From the NCBI GenBank assembly GCA_016806645.1, contig JACSYO010001502.1, positions 282,001 through 346,000 on the forward strand: DNA of 64,000 nt. The letters are read 5' to 3'. The DNA comes from Ophiodon elongatus. Taxonomy: Eukaryota; Chordata; Actinopteri; Perciformes; Hexagrammidae. A model generated the notes under the pieces. It worked only from the letters and a program-made list of their open reading frames with translations. It ran no database searches and had not been told where the DNA came from. The translations under genes were made by a program, and so were the position numbers. Numbering within the stretch: position 1 is the first letter of the stretch; every line of letters begins with the position of its first letter. This document shows positions 25,501 through 35,350 of the stretch, one piece after another.

Positions 25501-28500
25501 TGTGCATTTGGACTATTTTCCAAAATCTACCAAAGAACATGCAGGGCATGTTTGTTTGTGAAGGTGGGCCATAGAGGCCTGTGGGAGGAGTGAAAACTGT
25601 TTTTTTCACATAATGGCGCCGATGGTCTGTGCAGTATTATTCATGGTAATCAGTGAGGTTTCAGTGGCGTGTTGAAACTCATTCTCATCCTTTTTTATCA
25701 TCTGGATTCTCCAATCTGAGAAGATCCATGTCATCACTACATGTACAGTAATGACACCAACACATGGTCAAGACAGAGACTCTTTTGATTGGTGAGGATT
25801 TAAAAAGAGACTTAATGACATGAATAAATCTGGACTTAGGGGTTAAGTAGACCTCACAGATGTGTGCGATAAGTCTGTGTGAAGCGGTCTAATCAAAGAT
25901 CAACTTCACCAAATGATACCCTGTAACCTTCTATAGATGCAAAGATCTTTGCATTAGAAACGGATTGTCAGTAGCTTAACAAAGGGGAAACATTTCCTGT
26001 GATGGCATCAAGTTTATTCTTGAATCATATGTTTGTGTGCGTGCATTGCCACATACCGCATATTGCACATATTAATGGCTCAGGATTACATTTGTTTTGG
26101 TTCCAGTAGATTAAATATAATTATTTTCAGATACAAACGGACTGATGTAAGTTTCGGTTTAAAGGCTGAAAGAACAAGATGATGAAACATAAGGCTCAGT
26201 GTCGTTCGGCATCTCTTAACCATCTCTTTACACCTGTAATTGATTTCTAACAAAAAATCCTAATCTAAATCTAATGATGGTGTTGCAGGACACTTACCCA
26301 GATGATTAGATTGTATTACAATAAGCGAGGGACAGTTCACTCAAAGGCCCAATAAAATGTTACCCCCTTACCTCAAAAGTAATTTATCATTCAGAGAGTT
26401 TTGGTATGATTTGTAGTGATTTGAAGCTTTTGCCAGTACCATGTGTTCAATGGCATTTGGTTTGTGTAACTCCAAGTGCCCCCAACCATTTCTAGTTCTT
26501 AATGCACACACACAGTGAGCTGCATTACCGTGAGCCTCAACACAAGTCCTTTAAAGATAAACAAGTGAGACAGCTCTACTCCCATATACAGGCTTTATTT
26601 CCCAAAAGTATTTGACTATTATTATCGGCATCTGTTCTTTGGAAAAACCTAACAGCTATGTCCATTTTCAAACATAACATTATTACTGTTACGCTTGCTC
26701 TCAATAATCCAGAGGCCATGTTGTAATCAGTTTTTCTCAGAACTACTTTCTTCTTAAAAACACCAACAGACTGTCATATGTTTGTGCAGAAAGAAGAAAC
26801 TGCTCACAACAAGTTGTAGATTATCAGTCATAAGTATCCAGTTTGTCAGTGATTATATGTAAATGAGGGAGCAGCTGCATGTTTTGGTTTTCATCAATGT
26901 GTGATTAGATTGTTTCTCATTTAGATGCAATGCAACAGTCTTAGGAACATGGAAAGGTTTGATATAGACTTTGTTTTATGGGGTGAACTGCTCTTTTAAT
27001 TCTATTTTCAGTCCACTGTGATTCACAGCCAGACACAAATTAAATCTTGAAATGCTATGGGCTGGACATTGGCAAATTTACAGAAGGTGTATTGATTTCT
27101 TCCCATAAGAAAATTGGCTCCTCAGCTCCCTGCATCAGTGCAAAATAGAGATGCAGCTCATTTCTCTAAGCCCCTGTAACAGAGATTTAACCTGACTGTT
27201 ATTCAGCTGAGCTCACTTCATTATCAACTGCATTCAAATATCTCTGAGCTCTGCTGCCCACCCGCTGCTCTCCACTCAGACAGAGGCCATGCCTGCCTGC
27301 TCCATTTACATCACTGTCCAGCATGTTATATACTCAGAGATACTTAATATTTCCATTGAGGATCCAGCCAATGCAAAAATGTCCATTAAGATGCAGTTAG
27401 CCTCTGTCAATGTTCTTCGCTTAATATAGCACTCATCAATTATTCATTTTTTGAAAACTGTTTTAATTTTTCCAGGCTTCTGCTTGACTTTGCATTTATG
27501 TCTATGACAATAATAAAACTGAAGGGATTCATTGGTTTTGTTTTCGGCTCTGTCTTTGCCACAGGCACAATGGAACGGCTTGACGGGACAAATAATTATA
27601 AACAAGACCGACGGCCTGCGGAAAGAATTTGATTTAGATGTCATCAGCCTAAAGGAAGATGGCTTGGAGAAGGTGAACTATCTGACCCATGTATATATTG
27701 TCAGTACATGCTGTTGTTGTAGACATCCAAGCAGAGCTGAACAGAATAGAGAAAATAGACCAACAGAGCGACTGGTATTCACCGTAAACTCCTTTTTTTC
27801 CCTAAAATTGCAGAAAGATGTCTTGTCTGTGAAAATTCAGTGTTTTGAAATCTGGTGCACTAATTATACCCTGAAAAGGAGCTTTTTGAACTGCTTTAAC
27901 ACAGCTCTTGCAAATAGTTGTAGCTGTCCTTTTAAGGTCAAAAGTTTGCGGATGTTCCTTTGAACACTTTGACAATGCTGCTCTGAAGTTTGGCAGGTCA
28001 TGAACAGGCCTCTGCACTACAAAGAAATTACACTTAAGTCAAAACAGTTGGAAGTAAAGATTGAATTTAATTGATTGGTCAGAAATGAGAGCTGTGATCA
28101 GATATTATTTTCCACATTTGTCTTTAACCCAATTCACCATCATTGTTTATTGTTTGTCCATTTAAGTTCAGAGCTCTGTGATTAAAATGCTTTTTCTTTA
28201 TTATTTCTGCAAGACAATCGCGGGCAGCAACCGCCTGAATAAAGTGTGGAAAAAGGTCTGTACTTTAGTTGGCCCGGCAGGCTAAAGGAATATTGACACT
28301 ATTTATTATTTTACTCTACGTGCTGCCCTCTGTGATGTCTCCCTTTAAAAAAAAAGAAAAAAAAGAGTTCTAGGTACTGGTGGGACATAGCATTTCAAGT
28401 TTTATATCTGTTTATATTCTTTTACTTTTTTTCCTACCCCATTCTCCAATCTCTGTTTGTTCTTCCACTGTAATTTGTCAACTTCTTAGTACTTGTTTCT

Positions 28501-31500
28501 TTCCCCTTCTTTGCATTCCTTATTGTGATAATGTCAAGGTGACTTGGGCAACTATGGATCTTTGAGTGCGATTATTTGAATATTTTATAACTTACAGATT
28601 GGCGTGTGGAACTCCCAAACAGGCCTTAATTTAACAGAAAACAACAAGGACTCATCCACAAATGTGACTGACTCAATGGCCAACAGGACCCTCGTCGTCA
28701 CAACTATTCTGGTATGAACTAAAATAATTATCAGGCAGTGTTTGATCAGGAATGGGCAGATGAAACTAATGAAGTCTGTTATGCGCCTTGTTCCAGGAAA
28801 ATCCATATGTCATGTATAAGAAATCTGATAAGCCCCTGTATGGAAATGATCGCTTTGAGGGCTACTGCCTAGACCTGCTCAAAGAGCTCTCCAACATTTT
28901 GGGCTTCTCCTATGAGGTAAAGCTGGTGTCCGATGGCAAATACGGAGCTCAGAATGACAAGGGGGAGTGGAATGGCATGGTGCGAGAACTCATTGATCAT
29001 GTGAGTACCAATCAATATTAAATGTTCGAGAATATCCGAGCGATCAGCGGTATCATCTGTCATTAACTGAAATTCTCGCATGATGTTTTTGTTCTGTATC
29101 AGGTGGCTGACCTTGCCGTGGCCCCTCTCACTATCACATATGTGAGGGAAAAGGTGATAGATTTCTCCAAGCCCTTCATGACACTGGGGATCAGCATCCT
29201 CTACCACAAACCCAATGGCACCAATCCAGGAGTGTTCTCCTTCCTCAACCCACTGTCTCCTGATATCTGGATGTATGTGCTACTGGCCTGCCTCGGTGTC
29301 AGCTGCGTGCTCTTTGTTATTGCCAGGTAAAAGCATAAAGCAATTTCTAATAAATGGGACTAACAATTAGTGTGTGTATAAAATGTCTATCTATAGCTTC
29401 AGATATAATTAAGTTTATATGTTTATCGTAGTTGGTTGCACTTTAGGCAACAGTGGTAGCTAAAAACAACATTTCCCTTTGGTTAAACATTTGATCGGCC
29501 ATTTGGATAATTTATAGTCAACCATTCATTTTGGCTGCAACAAGTACCTAAAGTTTCATTGCACACTGCTGAAGTAACTCACCACAGTCATGTTTTTGTG
29601 TCCTTGGTCAGAATTGAGTCAGAATGATTTTTGCTGGTTTCAATTATGTCGTTAAGATGAGATGGAAAAATAGAGATAATGCAGGTAGAGATGAGTAAAC
29701 ATCAGCTGTTGCCACAGCCCTACATTTGGTGTCATTATCAAGTCATGGTATCATATTTACATCAATAATTGTGAATTCTTCACCTTCAGGTTTACTCCTT
29801 ATGAGTGGTACAACCCTCACCCCTGCAACCCAGACTCAGATGTGGTTGAAAACAACTTCACTCTAATAAACAGTGTCTGGTTTGGAGTTGGAGCACTTAT
29901 GCAGCAAGGTATTGGCCCACTATACTGCAATTATTATGGTGTTATGTCATCATGCTGTGTTCATACCTGGAAGTAGTTTCCCTTCAGTAGAGCACCTTCA
30001 ACCATCCCCTTCAAGATGTTTGTGGTGTGCCTGGAAAAAAAAACAAGATTGTCAGTGTCATGGCTTTGTTGTGTTACATAACATATTGTTATTGTGTTTG
30101 TGTAGAGTTCATAACGTACCCTGCGTTGTTATCTTACAGGATCCGAACTGATGCCTAAAGCCCTCTCTACAAGGATAGTCGGTGGAATATGGTGGTTCTT
30201 CACATTGATCATAATCTCCTCTTACACTGCCAATTTGGCTGCCTTCCTCACTGTGGAGAGAATGGACTCACCAATTGATTCTGCAGATGACTTGGCCAAG
30301 CAAACCAAAATAGAGTATGGTGCTGTAAGAGATGGCTCCACCATGACCTTTTTTAAGGTAATCTCCTTTTCACTGAACAGTAATTGGGAAAGTAACTGTA
30401 CAGCAATGGAGGGAGGGATGCAAACAAGAACATCAGTTTTGATTTGAATAAACCTGACGTTTTAGCCTTAGCCATCAGTCCTCAGTCATTACACTAACAT
30501 GGGTAGGGTTAAAGGTTAGTGTCTTTGAAATTTCCTCATACAAGCAGATTTATAAAAGCCTGTGGCCAAATTTTTTACAAAACATTCAAGGATTTATTTA
30601 TTGTTTTGTCTGTAGCACAACGAGCTCATCTGAATGTACAAAGAAAATGGAATGTACTTGGGCAGATTTGTACACACTTGTCACATCCAATCTCCTGCCA
30701 TGCATCAGGATGATTGCTCCAGTCAGCAGACAGTCTTCTTTTATTTGAAATATTAGAAACAAGCTTCAACCACTGAACACATATCAATATCATCTGTTTT
30801 GTGTAAACCTCTGTGTTATTGTTTGTTGTTTGTTGTGCTAAACATCAAGGTGCATTGTTTTAAACTTCCATTAATCCTGATTCAACAGAAATCTAAGATC
30901 TCAACTTATGAGAAAATGTGGGCATTCATGAGCAGTAGAAAAAACACGGCTTTGGTGAAAAACAACCGGGAGGGGATTCAGAGGGTTCTCACCACAGACT
31001 ACGCTCTTCTGATGGAGTCAACCAGCATCGAGTACATCAGTCAGCGTAACTGCAATCTCACACAGATTGGAGGCTTGATAGACTCAAAGGGCTATGGAGT
31101 GGGAACCCCGATTGGTAAGAGACACGAATAACAAACTACACAGTAACAAAGATAACCAATAAATACTACATATCTATCTACTAAACTCAGAGATTATGAT
31201 GCTGGTAATGGCAGTAATAATGTTTTTTATCCTGCTGTAGGCTCCCCTTACAGAGACAAGATCACCATCGCCATCTTGCAGCTTCAGGAGGAAGGAAAGC
31301 TGCACATGATGAAGGAGAAATGGTGGAGAGGGAATGGCTGCCCAGAGGAGGACAGCAAAGAGGCCAGCGCTCTGGGTGTGGAGAACATAGGAGGAATCTT
31401 TATTGTCCTGGCAGCTGGACTAGTCCTCTCAGTTTTTGTAGCAATCGGAGAGTTTATTTACAAATCCAGAAAAAACTTGGACATTGAGGAGGTGAGTGTT

Positions 31501-31530
31501 GGTCAGTGTGAATGGCACAACAAGTATTAA
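7763..31530 (+). CDS. grik1: Glutamate ionotropic receptor, kainate type subunit 1 (GluK1), 16 coding exons
   Basis: Ligand-gated cation channel subunit at synapses. Exons: 7763-7847, 17402-17569, 17706-17963, 21530-21711, 22210-22263, 22692-22865, 23557-23700, 27565-27672, 28214-28255, 28598-28711, 28797-29000, 29103-29326, 29790-29908, 30140-30357, 30889-31114, 31241-31491 (or to stop at 31530). All junctions are GT-AG and in phase, giving 857 residues to the last donor or 869 if read through. Domains: signal peptide about 1-23; amino-terminal domain to about 440; glutamate-binding S1 with P519, T521 and R526; M1 around 565-585; pore loop with the Q/R site at Q624; M3 SYTANLAAF at 653-661; S2; M4 about 820-845. 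The protein matches mammalian GluK1 along its length. The Arg/Lys normally before ADLAVAPL is Val512. Final cytoplasmic-tail exons were not found. It could be either teleost paralogue (grik1a or grik1b). Confidence 0.96.
7848..10955. other. grik1 intron 1, left part
   Basis: Intronic sequence with no convincing gene. A minus-strand ORF at 10564-10803 (79 codons, Lys-rich, AT-rich bases) has an amino-acid make-up a little better than random but matches nothing I know. Other ORFs look random. Confidence 0.45.
10960..13110 (-). mobile_element. Degenerate LINE (non-LTR retrotransposon) inside grik1 intron 1
   Basis: On the minus strand, pieces of a LINE reverse transcriptase appear in order but in shifting frames and with many stops: PGVDEI.PEMLKAL-like (near 12050), MCFLDLEKTY (near 11700), FPVGVG..QGCPLSPILF and FMDKIS (11450-11540), SLGVSH/YRTVV..MEPSQ (11200-11340) and TYGHE.WV..E plus SLRNRVRSS (10990-11150). 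The stretch near 12880-13110 resembles the upstream coding part of the same fish LINE family. The order shows a minus-strand insertion that is long dead. Clade (CR1/L2/Rex1-like) is a guess. It contains a minisatellite at 12588-12682. Confidence 0.85.
12588..12682. repeat. 13-bp minisatellite (CAAAGTCCACTCT)n
   Basis: Seven nearly perfect head-to-tail copies of a 13-base unit; one copy has lost an A and is 12 bases. It lies within the LINE remnant. Because 13 is not a multiple of three, all frames stay open and produce a repeating Lys/Ser/Leu/His peptide, which should not be taken as a gene. Confidence 0.95.
15845..15915. mobile_element. Fragment of hAT-type dispersed repeat
   Basis: The words AAACGATAAGCCGATTAAT and GATTAGTCAATTGACAG are typical of a fish hAT non-autonomous family whose intact end reads GGGCTGCAACTAACGATTAT. 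A related, better-preserved copy lies at about 43725-43862. Ends are not visible here. Confidence 0.5.
16474..16518. repeat. (AT)n microsatellite
   Basis: An uninterrupted run of about 22 AT dinucleotides in grik1 intron 1. It is likely to be length-polymorphic. Confidence 0.95.
17964..19559. other. grik1 intron 3, left part
   Basis: No gene and no clear transposon. A short stretch near 18870-18905 repeats the word CACCAACCTGAACA. The remainder is unremarkable intronic sequence. Confidence 0.4.
19560..20690. repeat. Cluster of inverted repeat units with CTCF-like motifs, grik1 intron 3
   Basis: A unit reading roughly AATTTAATATATTGCAATTCCTCACTGTGACCAC..GAGGGCA occurs on the + strand at about 19645-19687. 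It recurs inverted at about 20558-20605 and, more diverged, at about 20072-20110. ACTTCCGG-type words also recur (about 19600, 20378, 20631, the last two followed by TTTCAAAATACAGTGA). Each unit carries a 14-base CCACNNGAGGGCRN word. This is more GC-rich than the surrounding intron and looks like nested copies of one non-autonomous element. Confidence 0.65.
20691..21529. other. grik1 intron 3, right part
   Basis: Unremarkable AT-rich intron ending in the exon 4 acceptor (TTTAAG). Confidence 0.45.
23701..27564. other. grik1 intron 7
   Basis: A 3.9 kb intron with no repeat or gene I recognise. A few ORFs of 60-90 codons show no protein-like composition. Confidence 0.45.
28214..28255 (+). CDS. 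grik1: grik1 alternative 14-codon exon (GluK1-1-type insert)
   Basis: A 42-base, phase-0 exon flanked by CAAG and GTCTGT. It encodes TIAGSNRLNKVWKK, ending like the mammalian optional insert (KVWKK), which is 15 codons and is included in GluK1-1 but skipped in GluK1-2. It lies in the linker between the amino-terminal and ligand-binding domains. Skipping keeps frame, so a cassette exon is likely here too. Confidence 0.85.
29790..29908 (+). CDS. grik1: grik1 pore-loop exon carrying the Q/R editing codon
   Basis: It encodes the end of M1 and the pore loop through GALMQQG. The Q/R codon is CAG at 29902-29904, so the genome specifies Gln, and the adenosine that ADAR2 edits in mammals is at 29903. 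The exon ends four bases after this codon, as in the mammalian genes. The following intron is only 231 bases, so any editing-complementary sequence within it must be close. Confidence 0.88.
31241..31530 (+). CDS. grik1: grik1 M4 exon with two possible ends
   Basis: It encodes the end of S2, M4 and the start of the cytoplasmic tail (FIYKSRKNLDIEE). A strong donor GAG|GTGAGT at 31491/31492 falls at the conserved position of the last intron and would join a downstream tail exon. Reading through the donor adds VSVGQCEWHNKY and stops at 31530, which would give a short-tail isoform. I found no downstream exon resembling the known GluK1 tails in the next 8 kb. Confidence 0.8.
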
Positions 31531-34435
31531 CACACCAGGGGACTCAATCGAAAACTGTTATGAGCCGTACTGCACATTCCTGTTGTCATTGTTGTCTTCA
31601 GAGGACTACAGTAATCACTGGGCCAACACAACTTTGAAGTCTGAATGTGTTGAACTGCATTGTAACAATCAAAAAAGAAATACTTTTTACCGGTAAGTTT
31701 AGAGGGTTTTAGTTGTTTTGACATAGAGCACATGAACAATTTAGTCTTGATTGGAAGAATGCATTTGAAACCCTTTTTATGATGACAGATGGTTGTTGAC
31801 TTCTGACATCTTGAATCTTGACCTTCTTGGCCTTGCTGTTTTTTGCAAAAAACTGTATCGTTTGTTTTGTGTGGGGAAAAAAAGTAATTTTCATGCCATG
31901 ATAATGTGTGTAAGTGATGGTAAGTGTTATCTTTTGAGGCTTGTTTGCTATGTTAATTTCAACAACTGCAGTAGGTTTGAAAATATTCTGTTATAAAATG
32001 TTTGCAATTTTCATATTTATAGCGCACAGAAACTTTGACATAACAGTACTTCTTCTTACCGCTTTTGTATGTACTCATGTAAGGGCGGTTGTTTCCACTT
32101 TGTTTATGAATGAGTGTTCCCACAAAGATGTATTCAAGTCGCTTGACACTCAGGCCATCAGTTGCTTATTGTCTATACTTTTTTTGTTGCTTTTGTATCA
32201 TATGAAGTTCATAAACATGCATGTATATGTTTCGTCATGTTGGAATTGTTTCAGAATGACTAAAGTTATGTGAGAACATTACATCCTTTAACTTTTTATT
32301 TCTGGTTGTTTTGGTGTTGATTGCTCCCTTTCTCTGCATGCACAACCTTTTCCTTTACTGGATGGAGAAGTTATATAACTGTGATAATTGTTATCACGAC
32401 TCCACGACTTCATTCATAAAGCGTTTGAGTTACATTGAGATGATCTGAGCTCTTGTAAAACTAGTATGTCTTTCAAATTACGGCTGTCCCATTTTGAATA
32501 TTTGATCGTTTTGGTACTTTTGAGTTTTCTTTTTATCATTCCTTTTTGGCTGTTTCTGGAAAACAATTTTCATGAGACACTTCACAGTCTCTCTGAGAAC
32601 AGGGGTTATGAGTTACGTAACCTCAGGTTTGCTTACATATTACACTGTATATCACCAAGGTCTTATTTTTGGCATACATAGATGTTGCTTGCAAGTACTT
32701 CACTAATTAACCAACTATTATGAATTTGCAAATATTTATTCACCATTGGTGTAAAGCGGTTAAAATGGTTTGCACAGTAAGGCAAACCAATCCAAAATGT
32801 AGAGCGATGGCCTTTGGATATAATGCTAAATGCCTCTGACTCAGCAGTAGCTTCTCGCCTCCCTGAATCACCTTTCTCTTTGCCTGCTTTCAGATCTAAA
32901 TGGATCCATATTCACCTCACTCAAGCTTAGGCTTGCACATAACATCTTCATTATGTAGTGGATTACAAAACATTGGAAACACTCCTGGTTTAAAGGTGTA
33001 CAGGGCTTGTCACACAGATTAGAAAATCCATTAGAATGCAATTTACTATTTCTTTCCCCAAATCTGACAGGACTACTGAGCGTAGCGTGTTTTGTCTCTG
33101 CATTATAGGTTTGGCATCACATGAAGGATGATGTGACAGAATTTTAGGTTTGAAATAATCATGCCTGTGAGTAAGGACAGTTGAGTGGGATTTATGAACA
33201 ACAATTATGATCAATTTGTGTTTATGATTATTAGATATTTGACAGATTCCTTGGATTATACATACAGCATTGTTTGAAAATAATGCTAATTTGGAAATGA
33301 AAGCCCAAACATTCAATGAGAATCATATCATCACCAGCATGCACACAATTAAATTGCAGTTTTGATCATCTAATTTGTATCGCTGGAGAGCAGATTATAA
33401 TATAAAAAAATTGAGGTTTAACTGTTCCTGGAAACAGTTTGAGTTTAAGATTCAAATTTAACAGTTTAACGGAGTTTGAATGAATGTCAACCATCAATCT
33501 ATTGAAACACATACAAGACATTTGACCTGAAATTAGGACTCATCTGGTGCAGATTTGAGGTATTAATTATTTTTATTATTATTTTGATTTTAAGGCTGTT
33601 CTTTTCACTGATGTAAATGTATGAATAAAGATGAATCCCATATCCCCGTTTAAAATGTTATTTTAAATTGTTCATAAAGCAGCACCTTCAACCACCAGCA
33701 CAAGTGCTTCAACTGAGTTGCACATGTGAAATGGTAATGTTCTGAATCCATTTGACTACATTTTGTAACCAATGTTCACTCTTAAGCTATTGGTATTGCA
33801 CTCAAGTGAATCAGCAACTGAGGATGGAATATGATCTGTAATATTTGGACGAGAGATATTCTTGCTGTACAGAAGGCCAACATTGGAATTTAATTGCATT
33901 GTACTCTATCAACACCAGCACACATCAAATGCACAAATGACCTACAGTGTGCGACTTTGTTCCAAGGATGGTGGCTTCTCTTTAATTTTGGGGATATTTT
34001 TTGCACTGCTAAACTGAAAAATGACTCAATGCTCAATCTAACTCTCAAAACAGCTTAATTAATTAAAAAACAATGTACCTGGCCGAATTGCAGGTATCAT
34101 TTTTGCTTTTGCAGTTGGCTCTTGACACTGATAAATTCCAAAGTTTTTCGCATGACTGGTCGCACTCTCATACAGTATAACCTCTTTGACAGATCTTGTA
34201 CTTTGTACACATTTTCCCAGTGCTTCTAATGTTAGAAATGCAATACAATGAGGACTGACAGAAGAAAGCAAGTGTGAATGCAATCTGTCACTGTACCAAC
34301 TGTTTGTTAATCTGAGGTTTGCAGAGCAGGGTGCTAGCTAGCTGGGGTCGGAATGCCCCCTGGTTTCTCTAATTTCTCTGGGAGATTACAGTATTATGGT
34401 ATTCATTTATAAGTTCATAGTGACTGCAGAATCAG
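31531..34435. other. Downstream of grik1: UTR or last-intron sequence
   Basis: No recognisable exon. If grik1 uses the donor at 31492, this is intron leading to an unseen tail exon; if it reads through, the first part is 3' UTR. It is AT-rich, with many short random ORFs. Confidence 0.4.
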
Positions 34436-34439
34436 TTGA

Positions 34440-35350
34440 TGAGTTAAGGTTCCATCAGAGAACATTTTCTGAGAGTTCTCTAAATGATCTAGGAGTGGTT
34501 TGAAAAACTGTGAAAGAGAGTTTTTTGTGAACCATTTGAGAACCTTCTGAGAACCTTAAGGGAACATTCCCTGAAGCGTTTCTAAAGGTTATCTGAAGGA
34601 AATGTTCCCTGAAGGTTCTCCGTAGGTCTTCTTAAAACCTTCCGGAGAACTTTCAAGGAATTGTCCTTGAAGGACATTTAATGGGGAGGGAAAAGTTCAG
34701 TTTTCTCAAAAAAACTAATAAACAAACACAACGGAGCAGTACCTATAACTACAAACAAAGCATCATAAAGAATCAAAGTGAATATTCCCTTAAGGTTCTC
34801 TGAAGGTCTTCTAAAAGAAACATTTCAAGAACCAAAAGAGAACCCCATAGAAAACATTTTCTGAAAGTTCTCTAAATGTTCCAAGAAGGCTTTTAAAACC
34901 TCCCTAGAACCTTTAGAGCCCTCAAAGAACATTTTCTGAAGGTTCTCTAAATGTAGAGAAGAAGAAGGGTTTGAAAAACCTTCAGAAAACCTTCAGAGAA
35001 TTCTAAAAGTTTTGGTGAGCCATTTAAGAACCGTCAGAGAAACCTTTATGGAATATTCCCTGAAGGTTTTCTAAAGGTTCTCTGAAGGGAATGTTCCCTG
35101 AAGGTTCCCTAACTGTACTTGGAAGGGTTTGAAAAACCTTTACAGAACCTTCAGGGAATGCTCCTTTAAGGTTCTCTGAAGGTCTACTAAAAAGAAAACT
35201 TCTTAGAACCTTGCAGGAACCCTCAAAGAACATTTTCTGAAGGTTCTTTAATAGTTCCAGGAAGGGGTTATGAACCCTTAAGGAATGTATCCTGAAGGTT
35301 CTCTGTAGGTATTCTAAAAAAAAAAAAATGTGTAGGGAATTTTCCTTGAA
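34440..35350. repeat. Composite minisatellite of GAACCTT/AAGGTTC words
   Basis: About 0.9 kb built from diverged copies of words such as GGAACATTCCCTGAAGGTTC, TTCTCTGAAGGTCTTCTAAA and CATTTTCTGAAGGTTCTCTA. Longer blocks recur in order (for example the ACATTTTCTGA block at about 34462, 34855, 34927 and 35230; GGTCTTCTAAA-like at 34625, 34805, 35190). The basic word is nearly self-complementary, so the array is full of internal inverted repeats. The 69-codon minus-strand ORF inside it is a by-product of the repeat. Confidence 0.85.

Noticed and set aside
27532..27963. 143-codon ORF as an independent gene
   Set aside because: Its first third is grik1 exon 8 in the correct frame; the rest is read-through into intron 8.
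35024..35233. 69-codon minus-strand ORF
   Set aside because: Translation of the GAACCTT-type repeat array.
34440..35350. CRISPR array
   Set aside because: Repeats are diverged and contiguous with no regular unique spacers, and the host is a vertebrate.
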